Shown piece by piece: positions 41,619 to 50,479 of a stretch of 64,000 nt of DNA. The stretch is from assembly GCF_001605725.1 (NCBI RefSeq), contig NZ_CP011530.1:2542001-2606000 (forward strand), written 5' to 3'. A program made the position numbers and the translations under genes. This DNA is from Mycobacteroides immunogenum (GTDB lineage Bacteria > Actinomycetota > Actinomycetes > Mycobacteriales > Mycobacteriaceae). Positions within the stretch are counted from its first letter, which is position 1. The number at the start of each line of letters is the position of its first letter. The notes under the pieces are model-generated. The model made no database searches, was not told the DNA's origin, and saw only the letters and a program-made list of their open reading frames with translations.

Positions 41619-42171
41619 AACCGCCAGCCTACGAGTCCCACCGCCACTGTGCAGGCCCATAGCTGATGGCCGTTGCAGCATTCGTCTCCGAAGCCCGTAG
41701 AAATCCGGCGGCTACCTGCGGGCTTCGCTACGCTCGCTCTGCTCCCGTCCGCTGGCGCTCCCGTCCGCGCCGCTCCCTACGCTTCGCCCTCCGTCCGCCG
41801 CCAACACCAGCCCGCGCAGACATCCAGTGCCCGCATCTCAATGCCCACCACACCCTGGCAGCACGACCAGCCTCACTGTCCTCGCCCCCGCCGCATCGAG
41901 ACGCCGCGCGCAGCAGGCGCGACCGATGCCCGCCTGACCGCCTTGACCTGCGGTGTGATAACTTTCCTTACTGCTATCAAGGACGAGACCACGCGGCGCA
42001 TCGTCCGGCCGAACTGTACATGTATTTCACCAAATCGTTCGAGAGCGCAGGCCTGCCGAAATGTAGGCAATTCGGCTCGCACCCGATTGGGAATCCCGGT
42101 CAATAGAGGTATGACGGGTATGGCTGAGCCGTCGGTAGCGCCATCGCTATACCGGTAGGTACAGTCGCTGA
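41619..42171. other. Gene-poor stretch before the sigma-factor module
   Basis: No supported gene. 41700-41830 is a low-complexity run of GCT/CGC triplets (cttcgctacgctcgctctg and similar) typical of decayed or junction DNA. The last 80 nt probably contain the promoter of the sigma operon; GGGAATCC near 42089 resembles an ECF -35 element but no paired -10 is certain. Confidence 0.5.
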
Positions 42172-42819
42172 GTGACCATGACCGCAGCCACGGTTTCGGA
42201 AGACGAGGGCGCTTTGGTCGCTGCACTTCGCGCCGGCGACCATCGAGCTTTTGCTCGGTTGGTCGATCGTCACACTCCGGCGATGCTGCGGGTGGCACGT
42301 GGCTACGTGCCGAGTGAGCAGCATGCCGAGGACGTCGTGCAGGAGACGTGGATCGCGCTCCTCAAGGGCTTGGACAGATTCGAGGGACGGTCGTCCCTAC
42401 GTACTTGGCTTTTTACGGTTCTTGTCAATATCGCCAAGACTAGAGGGCTCAAGGAACGCAGGCACGTCGACACTCAGATCAAAGCGTTCACCGGCGGCAC
42501 AGTTGACCCCGAGCGGTTCCGTGCTGCTGGCGACGAGCTACCCGGGCACTGGAAGGCGGAGGAGACACCGACTCCTTTCCCGGACACCCCTGAGGGCTCG
42601 GCTCTCAGCAGAGAACTCACCGACGTCGCCAAGCGCAATCTCGATACCTTGCCTGAGCGTCAGCGCATTGTCGTGACGATGCGCGACATGCTCGGTCTCG
42701 ATTCCGATGAGGTCTGTGCACTACTCGAGATCAGCGCTGCGAACCAGCGGGTATTGCTTCATCGTGGCCGTGCGGTCATTCGAGAGGCTCTCGAAAATTA
42801 CCTGAAAGATGCGTCGTGA
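42172..42819 (+). CDS. ECF-type RNA polymerase sigma factor
   Basis: 215 residues. Sigma region 2 at about 20-85 (ALRAGDHRAFARLVDRHTPAML, HAEDVVQETWIALLKGLDRFEGRSSLRTWLF) and region 4 at about 145-205 (LDTLPERQRIVVTMRDMLGLDSDEVCALLEISAANQRVLLHRGRA). The start overlaps nothing upstream; the stop overlaps the anti-sigma gene by 4 nt. It would direct polymerase to a set of cargo promoters, including perhaps its own. Confidence 0.92.
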   Translation: MTMTAATVSEDEGALVAALRAGDHRAFARLVDRHTPAMLRVARGYVPSEQHAEDVVQETWIALLKGLDRFEGRSSLRTWLFTVLVNIAKTRGLKERRHVDTQIKAFTGGTVDPERFRAAGDELPGHWKAEETPTPFPDTPEGSALSRELTDVAKRNLDTLPERQRIVVTMRDMLGLDSDEVCALLEISAANQRVLLHRGRAVIREALENYLKDAS

Positions 42820-43049
42820 ACCCACTCGATTGCAACGAGCTCGTCGAAATTGTCACTGCCTATCTGGACGGCTCACTCGACCTCGAAACGCGGGCGCGCT
42901 TCGACGAGCACCTGCTCGAATGCGACGGATGCGATAACTACCTGCAGCAGTTTCGGGTCACTATCAGCACGGTCGGCCGGATCCGTGAAAGCGAGTTGGC
43001 ACCGGAATTCCGCGCGCAACTACTTGAGGCTTTCAAGGATTGGCGGTGA
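42816..43049 (+). CDS. Zinc-finger anti-sigma factor (zf-HC2)
   Basis: 77 residues from a GTG. CNELVEIVTAYLDGSLD then FDEHLLECDGCDNYLQQF: the HxxxCxxC zinc-binding motif of anti-sigma domains. No membrane helix, so a cytoplasmic, probably redox-responsive, anti-sigma of the RsrA kind. Coupled to the sigma gene. Confidence 0.88.
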   Translation: MNPLDCNELVEIVTAYLDGSLDLETRARFDEHLLECDGCDNYLQQFRVTISTVGRIRESELAPEFRAQLLEAFKDWR

Positions 43050-43281
43050 CGCCCTTTTACAACCACAGAGTGCCACCTGCGGGCCAAATGAAGCAGTCCC
43101 GGCGCCTGGCAAGCACGCGCGATCGTGCGGGGATGGCGCCACAGTTGTTGGTAGGCGCTATTTGACTCGGGCATCGGCTTGCGAAGGTCGCAGCGGGCTT
43201 CGTCCCGAGTAACTTGACCAAACCTATTCGTGCGCAACTATTTGCATGCTTACGCTCTTGGTCAGCGGCATTGGTGTATGG

Positions 43282-43760
43282 TGAGCCTCCCCGGTTTCAG
43301 TGGACACCCGAGATAGCGGGGCACGGGGTTCCGCTGGGAGGATGTGGGTATGTCCAGGACTCGTCGGTCGTTCACGGCGGAGTTCAAGGCTCAGGCCGCT
43401 CGGCGGGCGATTGATGGTGGCCCAGCCGGTCGCCGAGATCGGCCGGGAGCTCAATGTTCACGAGCACCTGTTACGTAAATGGGTGGCGGCCGAAAGGCTC
43501 CGGGACGGCGCTGCCACCGATGCGCACAGGGTTCCACCGGATGGTGGCTGACCGCGATCGAGCGTGCCGAGTTGGCACCCGGTTCCGTACGGGGATCGCC
43601 GAGAAGGAACGCGATATCGCGTTCGTGAGAAAAGTATCGGCGTACTTTGCGGCACAGCAACGCAGTCGTTTCGAGCTCATCGCCGCGGGGTTCGGGCTAC
43701 CTGTGGGCGGTTCCGGCGCACCACGGTGCCCGGTCGGATGCGCATTCGCGCAAACTATCC
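43282..43760 (+). pseudogene. Decayed IS3-family element, orfA and start of orfB
   Basis: Left end TGAGCCTCCCCGGTTTCAGT at 43282 is typical of mycobacterial IS3 elements. orfA begins ATG 43350 (MSRTRRSFTAEFKAQAARRA), loses frame near 43420, continues as VAEIGRELNVHEHLLRKWVA, loses frame again near 43580, and resumes as EKERDIAFVRKVSAYFAAQQ into FELIAA (orfB junction). No right inverted repeat or rest of orfB is found, so the copy is truncated and inactive. Confidence 0.8.
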
Positions 43761-43871
43761 TGTCACCACTTCTGTACCGGACATTAATCCGCACGACGCC
43801 AACGGGACGCAATGGGCTCATGCGATGAAGCGTTCGCGGCCCATGATCCGCGCTTCGGGCTCGTGGGTGAC

Positions 43872-45155
43872 TCAGCGGTCGCCGATGATCGAGGATGCTG
43901 GTGAAAGCTGGGAATGATTACTGTCACGGAGTCGCCCGGTGGTGCGAATGTCCACTTCGGAGCGGAGAGTGCGGTGCACTGGACACCTGCTGGCGATCTC
44001 CATGAGCCTGTCGCGTTGGATGGCGCTCAGTGGTCCCTGCAACATAATGTGGCGTTCAATGCGATCGATGAACCCTTTCGTTTTGTCGAGCTCGGCACAG
44101 TCCTGCGCGTGGACACGGGAATGGCGGGCATCGACAACCACGCTTTCCAGTGGCCATCGTTTGCGTTCGGCGTACATCCTGATCGTCATCGACGTACAGG
44201 CTCCCAACGCGGCGAGCAATAGGTCGTACGGGGTGGGGCCCATGTCGTCGCTGATCGGACGAGGTTCATCCGCAACAAGGCGGTGCGAGCCGACCGTGAT
44301 GTCCTGGGTGAGACTTCCCGCATCACCCCGCTCTGCGACCCGTACGACACCGTCGTCACTAGGCGGAGGGCCGCTGCGAGTCAGAGCTGTGCTCGCATGG
44401 TGCTTCAGGTAACGGCCAGCCCAGGCAGCTATCACAGTAGCGGCGTACTCGGCGTCGTCGCGGCAGCTGAGCAGATGATCAGCGCCGTCAAGTGCGACAA
44501 AGGATTTAGGGTGCCGCGCGATGTCGAAGATCTCTCGGGCATTGTCGACTGAGACCACCTGGTCGGTCGGCGAGTGCAACACTAGGAGTGCAGCGTCGGC
44601 CGCTCGGATACGTTCCCGCTGGGGCTGTGCTGCGATGTCGTCGAGGAACTGCCGCTGCAGACGGAACTCGCGACCGGCGATAGATATAGTCGCCTCACCT
44701 GCCGCGATGTCGTCGCGTGACTGGCGCAGCAGGCCCGCTACGTGACCGGGATCTGCCGGTGTACCAATAACGGCAATGGCATTGACATCATTGATTCGCG
44801 ACGCCGCCGCAAGCACCGCAGCCCCACCGAGGGAGTGCCCAATCAGCATCGTTGGCGCACCGTGGCTCGCTCGCATGAAGTCGGCTGCACACACCAAGTC
44901 ATCGACATTGGAACTGAATCCTGTCGCGGCGAAGTCGCCCTCGGAGTCCCCCAACCCCGTGAAGTCGAAGCGTAGGACGCCGATACCACTGCCGGTGAGG
45001 GCACGAGAGATTCGCGCCGCAGCCGAGTTGTCTTTTCCACAGGTAAAGCAGTGCGCGAATACCGCCCACGTCGTGGGCGGCTGTTCTGGAGTCTCCAGCC
45101 GCCCAGACAGCGAACCGCTACTGCCAGCGAACGTCACGCGTTCTGAATTGCTCAT
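43872..45155 (-). CDS. Alpha/beta hydrolase fused to OsmC domain
   Basis: 427 residues from ATG 45155, preceded by GAGGAGG. N-terminal hydrolase (about 1-260) with nucleophile elbow IGHSLGGAAV, acid in HSPTDQVVS and His in DGADHLL. C-terminal OsmC/Ohr-like domain (about 285-410) with GACTSMTIRMYAERKRWPLE and the second Cys in ASRCPVHRTL, giving the paired peroxidatic cysteines. OsmC domains reduce organic hydroperoxides with thiols; the fusion suggests peroxide or ester detoxification. The frame runs on upstream to 45299 but that part lacks a ribosome site. Confidence 0.88.
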   Translation of the reverse strand: MSNSERVTFAGSSGSLSGRLETPEQPPTTWAVFAHCFTCGKDNSAAARISRALTGSGIGVLRFDFTGLGDSEGDFAATGFSSNVDDLVCAADFMRASHGAPTMLIGHSLGGAAVLAAASRINDVNAIAVIGTPADPGHVAGLLRQSRDDIAAGEATISIAGREFRLQRQFLDDIAAQPQRERIRAADAALLVLHSPTDQVVSVDNAREIFDIARHPKSFVALDGADHLLSCRDDAEYAATVIAAWAGRYLKHHASTALTRSGPPPSDDGVVRVAERGDAGSLTQDITVGSHRLVADEPRPISDDMGPTPYDLLLAALGACTSMTIRMYAERKRWPLESVVVDARHSRVHAQDCAELDKTKGFIDRIERHIMLQGPLSAIQRDRLMEIASRCPVHRTLRSEVDIRTTGRLRDSNHSQLSPASSIIGDR

Positions 45156-45472
45156 CGGGACGACCTCCTCATCGCTAGAACTGGCCGGATGTGTCAGTCC
45201 GCCCGCGGTGTCCAGTTCGCGGTGGGCGGGGTCGTAAGCCCGACGAACGCAATACTTGTCCTTCCACTCGGGATCGGCTTGCCAGCAGACCCTGCACACA
45301 CGGGTGCTCCAGCGCGAGCATCGCCACGCTGAACCCTATAGCACTCTGCGGGACGGCCGAGACTTGTAACGCTTGACCGTCGTCCGCACACTCATTAGTC
45401 GCACGTGATAGTACGAAGAAAACCTTGGCCGCGGCACACAATCCGGTCGACCATAAGAAAGCAGGATGAACG
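45156..45472. other. Divergent promoter region
   Basis: 317 nt between the hydrolase-OsmC and SDR starts. The minus strand holds an open frame beginning MCRVCWQADPEWKDKYCVRR at 45299, Cys/Trp-rich and continuous with the hydrolase frame, whose product I cannot assign; otherwise nothing is seen. Confidence 0.4.
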
Positions 45473-46219
45473 ATGGCTGTCCAACTGTCCGAGGCACGCG
45501 TTCTCATCACCGGCGGAACTAGCGGAATCGGGCGGGCTGTTGCCGTCTCTCTGGCTAGTCACGGTGCCGTAGTGGCAGTGTCAGGCCGGAACGCGGAGCG
45601 TGGGCAACAGGTAGTAGGAGAGATCGAGTCCACGGGCGGCAAGGCCGAGTTTCTCAGCAGTGACCTGCACGACGCCGAATCCGCGAGGCTGCTCGCTGCT
45701 GAGGCTGTTACACGGCTCGGCCATATCGACGTGCTGGTGAACAACGCCGGCGTCTATCCGTTCGGACCAACCGAATCGATGACCGAAGAAGATTTCACCG
45801 CGGTGTTCAATCTCAACGTTCGCGTTCCGTTCTTCTTGGTAGCCGAACTAGCCCCCAAGATGGCCGAACGCGGCAATGGCGTGATCGTCAATGTCACTAC
45901 GATGGTCGCCGAGTACGGAAACGTCGGAACCAGTCTGTACGGCGCCAGCAAAGCTGCGGTCGTATCCCTCACCAAAACGTGGGCAGCCGAGTACGGACCG
46001 CGGGGCATACGGGTCAACGCGGTCAGTCCAGGACCGACATTCACCGAAGGCACCGCAGCTATGGGTGAGGGGCTTCGCAGGCTGGTTGGCCCTGCTCCCG
46101 CGGGCCGTCCCGCGCAGGCTGAAGAAATCGCCAACTCGATTGTGTTCTTGGCGAGCGACCAAGCCAGCTACATCCACGGGGTCACCCTCGCTGTAGATGG
46201 CGGCCGCACCGCCGTCTGA
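45473..46219 (+). CDS. SDR-family oxidoreductase
   Basis: 248 residues. NAD(P) site TGGTSGIGRAVAVSLA, NNAGVYPFG, and catalytic YGASKAAV (Tyr-x-x-x-Lys) with Ser in the preceding GTS. Classical short-chain dehydrogenase/reductase of the FabG kind; substrate unknown. AGCAGG ribosome site before ATG. Confidence 0.92.
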   Translation: MAVQLSEARVLITGGTSGIGRAVAVSLASHGAVVAVSGRNAERGQQVVGEIESTGGKAEFLSSDLHDAESARLLAAEAVTRLGHIDVLVNNAGVYPFGPTESMTEEDFTAVFNLNVRVPFFLVAELAPKMAERGNGVIVNVTTMVAEYGNVGTSLYGASKAAVVSLTKTWAAEYGPRGIRVNAVSPGPTFTEGTAAMGEGLRRLVGPAPAGRPAQAEEIANSIVFLASDQASYIHGVTLAVDGGRTAV

Positions 46220-46337
46220 ACACCGGCTAACCGCACAGTCCATGCTGCCATCAATTCCGATCACACGGGAGCCGAATGCAGCGTGCATCGATTAATAAGT
46301 GTCCTGCTCATCCCATTGAAATATGAGGTATATCAAT

Positions 46338-47165
46338 ATGTCTAGCCGTCGGAACCTGCCTATTCGCGTCGGTGTGCAGCTGTGGCCAGGAGACACCCCT
46401 GACTACCGCACCTGGCGCGACGCAGTGATCACCGCTGAACAACTCGGCGTAGACGCAATCTTCGGCTACGACCATTTCCATAAACCCGCAACCGCCCCGA
46501 CCTCCGACGGGTTGCCCGAGCTCCTACCCGTGCAGCCCGACGTCAATAATTTCGAAGGCTGGACGTCGCTGGCCTCATGGGGCGAGATCACCTCACGCGC
46601 CGAGATCGGCTTGCTCGTAACTGGTGTCGGTTACCGCAATCCGGATCTTCTCGCTGACATGGCCCGCACAGTCGATCACATCAGCGATGGCCGCCTGATT
46701 CTGGGGATTGGATCCGGTTGGTATGAAAAGGATTACGTCGTTTACGGTTATGAGTACGGTACCGTCAAGTCACGGATGGACCTATTCGAGCGCAGCCTGA
46801 AACGCATAAGCGAGCGGCTCGACAAACTGATACCGGCTCCGACACGCAGCATCCCGATTCTCATCGGCGGCATGGGGGTGCGCCGCACGCTGCCTTTGGT
46901 GGCACGGTACGCCGACATCTGGCATACGTTCGCCAGCCCCGCCGAGTACCGGCGTAAGAATGCACTGCTTGGCGAGTTGGCACAGGTAGTAGGGCGCGAT
47001 GAGTCGGCGATTGAACGCGCAGTGCACTGGACAGGCCGCGCCGACGCCGACGCATTTGCGAGTATGGGGGTAACGTTCTTTACCACTGAAATCCACCCGG
47101 ATGCAGACGGATTCGACTTTCGCGAACTCAAAGATATGATCCACTGGCGCGATACATACAGCTAG
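46338..47165 (+). CDS. LLM-class (F420-dependent type) oxidoreductase
   Basis: 275 residues from ATG 46338, preceded by GAGG at 9 nt; an upstream ATG at 46323 lacks a ribosome site. Luciferase-like TIM-barrel signatures: DAIFGYDHFHKPA, EIGLLVTGVGYRNPDLLADMARTVDHISDGR, GIGSGWYEKDYVVYGYEYG, PILIGGMGVRRTLPLVARYAD. Actinobacterial members generally use coenzyme F420. Substrate unknown. Confidence 0.88.
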   Translation: MSSRRNLPIRVGVQLWPGDTPDYRTWRDAVITAEQLGVDAIFGYDHFHKPATAPTSDGLPELLPVQPDVNNFEGWTSLASWGEITSRAEIGLLVTGVGYRNPDLLADMARTVDHISDGRLILGIGSGWYEKDYVVYGYEYGTVKSRMDLFERSLKRISERLDKLIPAPTRSIPILIGGMGVRRTLPLVARYADIWHTFASPAEYRRKNALLGELAQVVGRDESAIERAVHWTGRADADAFASMGVTFFTTEIHPDADGFDFRELKDMIHWRDTYS

Positions 47166-47927
47166 ACTGGGTCAGCTCACCGCGACCCTCGCGGGCCGCC
47201 CGTGTCCGCGCTACCCAGCGTGCCCTCATACGCGCTCAGGTCACGAGCAACCTGGGCGATCCGGCTTACCCGTTTCTTCGACGATCTGGACCGCACCCTC
47301 ACGGAACTCCTAGTCGTACTTCTTCCGTTTCTCTGGCATCTCGACCCCTATTGTCGATGCCTCCACGCTCTCGGGGAACTTCACCGAGCTAGTCCGCCGG
47401 CAATCTGGGCATCTACCCGGTCACCCTTCTCAGTGGACCAAGCAAAACGACATCGAACACCAAGTGCGCCAAGGTGTCCCGACGAGGGAGCCCCCGCACC
47501 AAGTCGGTCCCTGATACGGCTGACCGGCATCTACACTTGCCCGGACCAGAGTGGCTCCAACGTCCACTGCGGTGCGGTCACAGTCGATTATCTGGTCAGC
47601 CCCTGCTACAGCATCTCGTTCCAAATAAGTTGCAGGTCAATGCTATATGTCCAACACCGCAGCATCGAAGGCTGTTGCACTGCTGCGCTGTCATCGACAG
47701 GGTCAGTCGCAGCATCGTCGGCTGACCGATAGCCTCGAAGGCGATTGCCACCTTGGTGGTCAAATCATTAGACATGGCCATCAGCGACGGCCGCCCAGCC
47801 TCAGGCATGTCCTTGCTGATCACGAAACACCCTCCACTTCACGGGTTTCGGATGAAAGATCCGGGTGGCTAGACTGGGTCTGTCGTTTGGATCGATTGGG
47901 ATGACCTTGGCAGTCTCTTGGGCACGC
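47166..47927. other. Unassigned, probably decayed region
   Basis: 760 nt with only short overlapping frames in all directions, none with convincing start, codon pattern or motif. The 13-mer GCTAGACTGGGTC occurs at both edges (47161-47173 and 47868-47880). A minus-strand frame from 47823 (VISKDMPEAGRPSLMAMSND) has a GGAGGG ribosome site but ends after 75 residues; it looks like the head of a broken gene. Confidence 0.5.
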
Positions 47928-48215
47928 TCAGCAGCCGAATGTGAATCCGCAGGGCACCATTGCCTTGACGGCTGGCTCAGCGAACGGAGTGCGAGGTTCA
48001 GAAGGAGCCGTCGTCTTGGTCGTCGTCTCGCCGAGTGTCATTCTGATGCTGGGCGATTCAGCTCCAGCATCGCTAGCAGAATCCTCAGCTGTCGCCGTTG
48101 CGGCGAATACTATCGCAGCGACGCACGCCGACCCGGCAAGTAGCAGCTGGGCGACTTTCGCTGGGCGCCGCGTCAGTTGCGGCCCTCGCAGATTAATTGC
48201 CGATCGGAGCGTCAC
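47928..48215 (-). CDS. Small exported protein
   Basis: 95 residues from a GTG at 48215. Positively charged start (INLRGPQLTRRPAKVA), a hydrophobic stretch QLLLAGSACVAAIVFAATATA (about 24-44) and likely cleavage there, then a Thr/Glu/Pro-rich mature part ending VPCGFTFGC with two Cys. No strong ribosome site. The AT-rich palindrome 16-43 nt upstream suggests regulation. Function unknown. Confidence 0.6.
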   Translation of the reverse strand: MTLRSAINLRGPQLTRRPAKVAQLLLAGSACVAAIVFAATATAEDSASDAGAESPSIRMTLGETTTKTTAPSEPRTPFAEPAVKAMVPCGFTFGC

Positions 48216-48640
48216 TCCTACGATTCTAATCCAGATATCGCGATATCGCTATATCTAGGAAGGTGGTATTAGGGCGTCTTAGTCTCGATTTCCGTCCAAG
48301 GCGATGGTCGCCGGACTCCGGGTCGCAGTTGACGGGGTCAGGCTTGTGGGCGGGTCGCGGTTGCTGGTCTCGTGGCGCCGGGTGGGACGGGCTTCCCAGT
48401 GCCAGAGGGCCTTTCGGTTGATCGGTCATAGGCGGTCCAGTGTGGGCCGAAGGCGCCGCGGGGCGCTCTCAGCCGAACTGACGGTGGGCCAGCGGTTTGC
48501 TCATCGCTGACCAGGCCCGCTTGGATGGCGTGGCGGTGCGCGGGGTGGATGAGCACGTCTGGCGGCACGGGCCGTAAAGCCGCGTACACCGGTTACTGCC
48601 ACACTCACAGCGCAGGCACCGTCGTACGGCTAGATGGCTA
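48216..48640. other. Intergenic stretch upstream of the small exported protein
   Basis: No supported gene in 425 nt. Contains the palindromic site at 48231-48258; the rest is featureless. Confidence 0.5.
48231..48258. promoter_or_regulatory. AT-rich palindromic operator, ArsR-like
   Basis: GATATCGCGATATC (48234-48247) is a perfect 14-bp palindrome followed by GCTATATCTAG. On the opposite strand it begins CTAGATAT, a word repeated before the aldehyde dehydrogenase (53262). Placed just upstream of the minus-strand start at 48215. Probably bound by the ArsR-type protein at 49743-50090 (inference). Confidence 0.5.
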
Positions 48641-49429
48641 TCAGTGCTGGTGCTCGTTGCGCGTTAGCCAAGCGGGCATGTCAACGATGGAGTCCAGAGT
48701 GGTTTCTGCGGGATGTGTCTGGGTAAGGTCGATTTGGTCGGCATACATGCCGGTGCGTACCTGGATTGTGTGTGCGCCTACCGCGTTTCCCATGGCAATA
48801 TCGTTGGCGGGTTGGTCGCCGATCAGCCAGAGTGCGTTCGGCTTGACGGGCACGCTCGCTGCGGCGGATCGCAGAAATTCTGGTGATGGTTTGCCGAGGA
48901 GTTTGCTGGTGACGCCGGTGGCGTGCTCAAGCGCTGCCGTGATCGCACCGGTGTCGATATGGTTGCCGTCGGGGCGTTTTCGATACTTCCCTCTTTGGAG
49001 TGCTATAAGGGTCGCACCGCGCTCGAGAGCGCGAAACGCCAAGTCGAGTAGCTGATGCGTTAGCGTGTCGTGAGTGTTGCCGACGACGACATGGGTGATC
49101 GCACCGCCGGCGTGGCGGTAGGGGGCAAATGTCGGAAGCAAGGCGCTTGACACCACCGGCAATACGTTGATCCGGCCGCGCGTTGCTTCAAAGAGTTGCA
49201 GGGCAGCGGATACGGGGGTGAAAACTTCGCCGACACGAACGTCGAATCCGCGCTCGCGCAGTGTTTCTTGGAGGGTCTGTGGTGGCACAGTATCGGTGTT
49301 GGTGAGAAAACGGAGCGTGCAACCCATGTTTCGGAGTCTTGTCACAGCCTCAGGCGCGCCGGGAACGAGCTCGTCACCAACGTATAGCGTACCGTCCAGG
49401 TCGCTGAATACGACAGGCGTTGGCGTCAT
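48641..49429 (-). CDS. HAD-superfamily class IIA hydrolase
   Basis: 262 residues. Motif I VFSDLDGTLYVG, motif II RFLTNTDTVPP, motif III GKPSPEFLRSAA, motif IV LIGDQPANDIAMGNAVGA; the cap lies between II and III as in NagD-type sugar or glycerol phosphatases. Substrate unknown. It differs from the chromosomal copy at 7790. Confidence 0.87.
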   Translation of the reverse strand: MTPTPVVFSDLDGTLYVGDELVPGAPEAVTRLRNMGCTLRFLTNTDTVPPQTLQETLRERGFDVRVGEVFTPVSAALQLFEATRGRINVLPVVSSALLPTFAPYRHAGGAITHVVVGNTHDTLTHQLLDLAFRALERGATLIALQRGKYRKRPDGNHIDTGAITAALEHATGVTSKLLGKPSPEFLRSAAASVPVKPNALWLIGDQPANDIAMGNAVGAHTIQVRTGMYADQIDLTQTHPAETTLDSIVDMPAWLTRNEHQH

Positions 49430-49742
49430 CGATACTCCGCGAAATGACTGACCTGCCGCATGTGCCGGATGTATCGAGAACGTTCGGGAAGAGCGATTGG
49501 GGCGGCGCCGATCTGTTTGTCAGAACTTGGTGACATAGTGGAGTTGCCTCTGTAACGGTATGGCGTTGACGTGGATGCCGGGCTGGGCTGCGCGAAGCAA
49601 TATCAAGCCGTCTCAGTTAATGATGGTAGCCCCGCGTCCTTGCGTGTTCAGTTAAAAGTGAAATGACGGCTGTAGCTTTTACCGCAGGCTATTACCTGGC
49701 TGGCTCGTGCTCAGTTGGTCAGCGAAGGAGAGCGCGCAGCGG
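49430..49742. other. Intergenic stretch, nothing recognised
   Basis: 313 nt between the HAD gene and the ArsR gene 3' end. No gene, repeat or hairpin of note was seen. Confidence 0.4.
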
Positions 49743-50090
49743 TTAAATCAGCGCATTCAAGGCTTCCAGCAGCGACTCAATATTCTTTTCGTGCCTTTTG
49801 TAGTACGTCCAGGGCCCGATCCGTCGGGAGGTTACCAATTGCGCGCGTTGCAGAACTGCCATATATGACGACACTGTCGACTGTGATAAGCCGACATGCT
49901 TTTGAATGATACTCACGCACACGCCGACTTCTTGTGGATCGATATCCTGTTCGGGAAAATTTTTTCGCGGATCCTTGAGCCAACTGAGTATCGTTAATCG
50001 GGTAGGGTTATCGAGGGCTTTCAATGCCTCGTTGACATCAATACTTATTGAATTCTGGGAATTAGTACGTTCAGGTGAAGTGCTCAGCAT
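49743..50090 (-). CDS. ArsR-family transcriptional regulator
   Basis: 115 residues from ATG 50090. Winged helix: EALKALDNPTRLTILSWLKD, then CVSIIQKHVGLSQSTVSSYMAVLQRAQLVTSRRIGPWTYYKRHE. A single Cys at the recognition-domain edge (VGVCVSI) could be a redox or metal ligand. It lacks the paired-Cys ELCVC metal box. Likely represses nearby genes bearing the AT-rich palindromes. Confidence 0.87.
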   Translation of the reverse strand: MLSTSPERTNSQNSISIDVNEALKALDNPTRLTILSWLKDPRKNFPEQDIDPQEVGVCVSIIQKHVGLSQSTVSSYMAVLQRAQLVTSRRIGPWTYYKRHEKNIESLLEALNALI

Positions 50091-50429
50091 TTTATGATCC
50101 CTTTCGTGGTCATGCTACGCGGGTGGGCCGCCGATCTGACGGATGTTGCACAGTAGTTAGTAAACGTGGGCCTACATCCAGTGGCGGCGTTGCTAGTTCG
50201 ACACACCGGGAGCTGGAGAACGGACATGTTGCGGATCCTGTCGTGTATAGGGACTAGCGTACCTGCGAGTTTGTGCCGATGCGCTGGGTAGTTGGCCAGA
50301 ACGCTGCGCGGCCCATCGGTGATCGTCGTCGGCGCATGTCGTACCTCGTTGGCGGCTTCGCGGTTGGGTCCGCATGAAACGTTTCTCGTAGGCGGTTCGG
50401 CTGGGCCGCGGAGCGTCCGAGGTGCGACT
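50091..50429. other. Intergenic stretch between arsR and the OYE operon end
   Basis: About 340 nt that must contain the arsR promoter; no specific box was identified. No gene seen. Confidence 0.4.
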
Positions 50430-50468
50430 CGTCTTGCCGTGCAGCCTGATCGACTGCACGGCAAGACG
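50430..50468 (-). terminator. Long hairpin after the OYE gene
   Basis: CGTCTTGCCGTGCAG (50430-50444) and CTGCACGGCAAGACG (50454-50468) form a 15-bp perfect inverted repeat with a 9-nt loop, starting 11 nt past the OYE stop. No T-run follows, but T-less hairpins are common terminators in mycobacteria. Confidence 0.65.
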
Positions 50469-50479
50469 TGGTTCGGTTA

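Noticed and set aside
41085..42171. Possible right boundary of the mobile element after the HD gene
   Set aside because: The channel gene resumes only at 62608, and no att-like junction or direct repeat was seen here.
47202..47732. 176-codon plus-strand frame after the LLM gene
   Set aside because: No motif, no ribosome site, and mixed composition; treated as decayed DNA.
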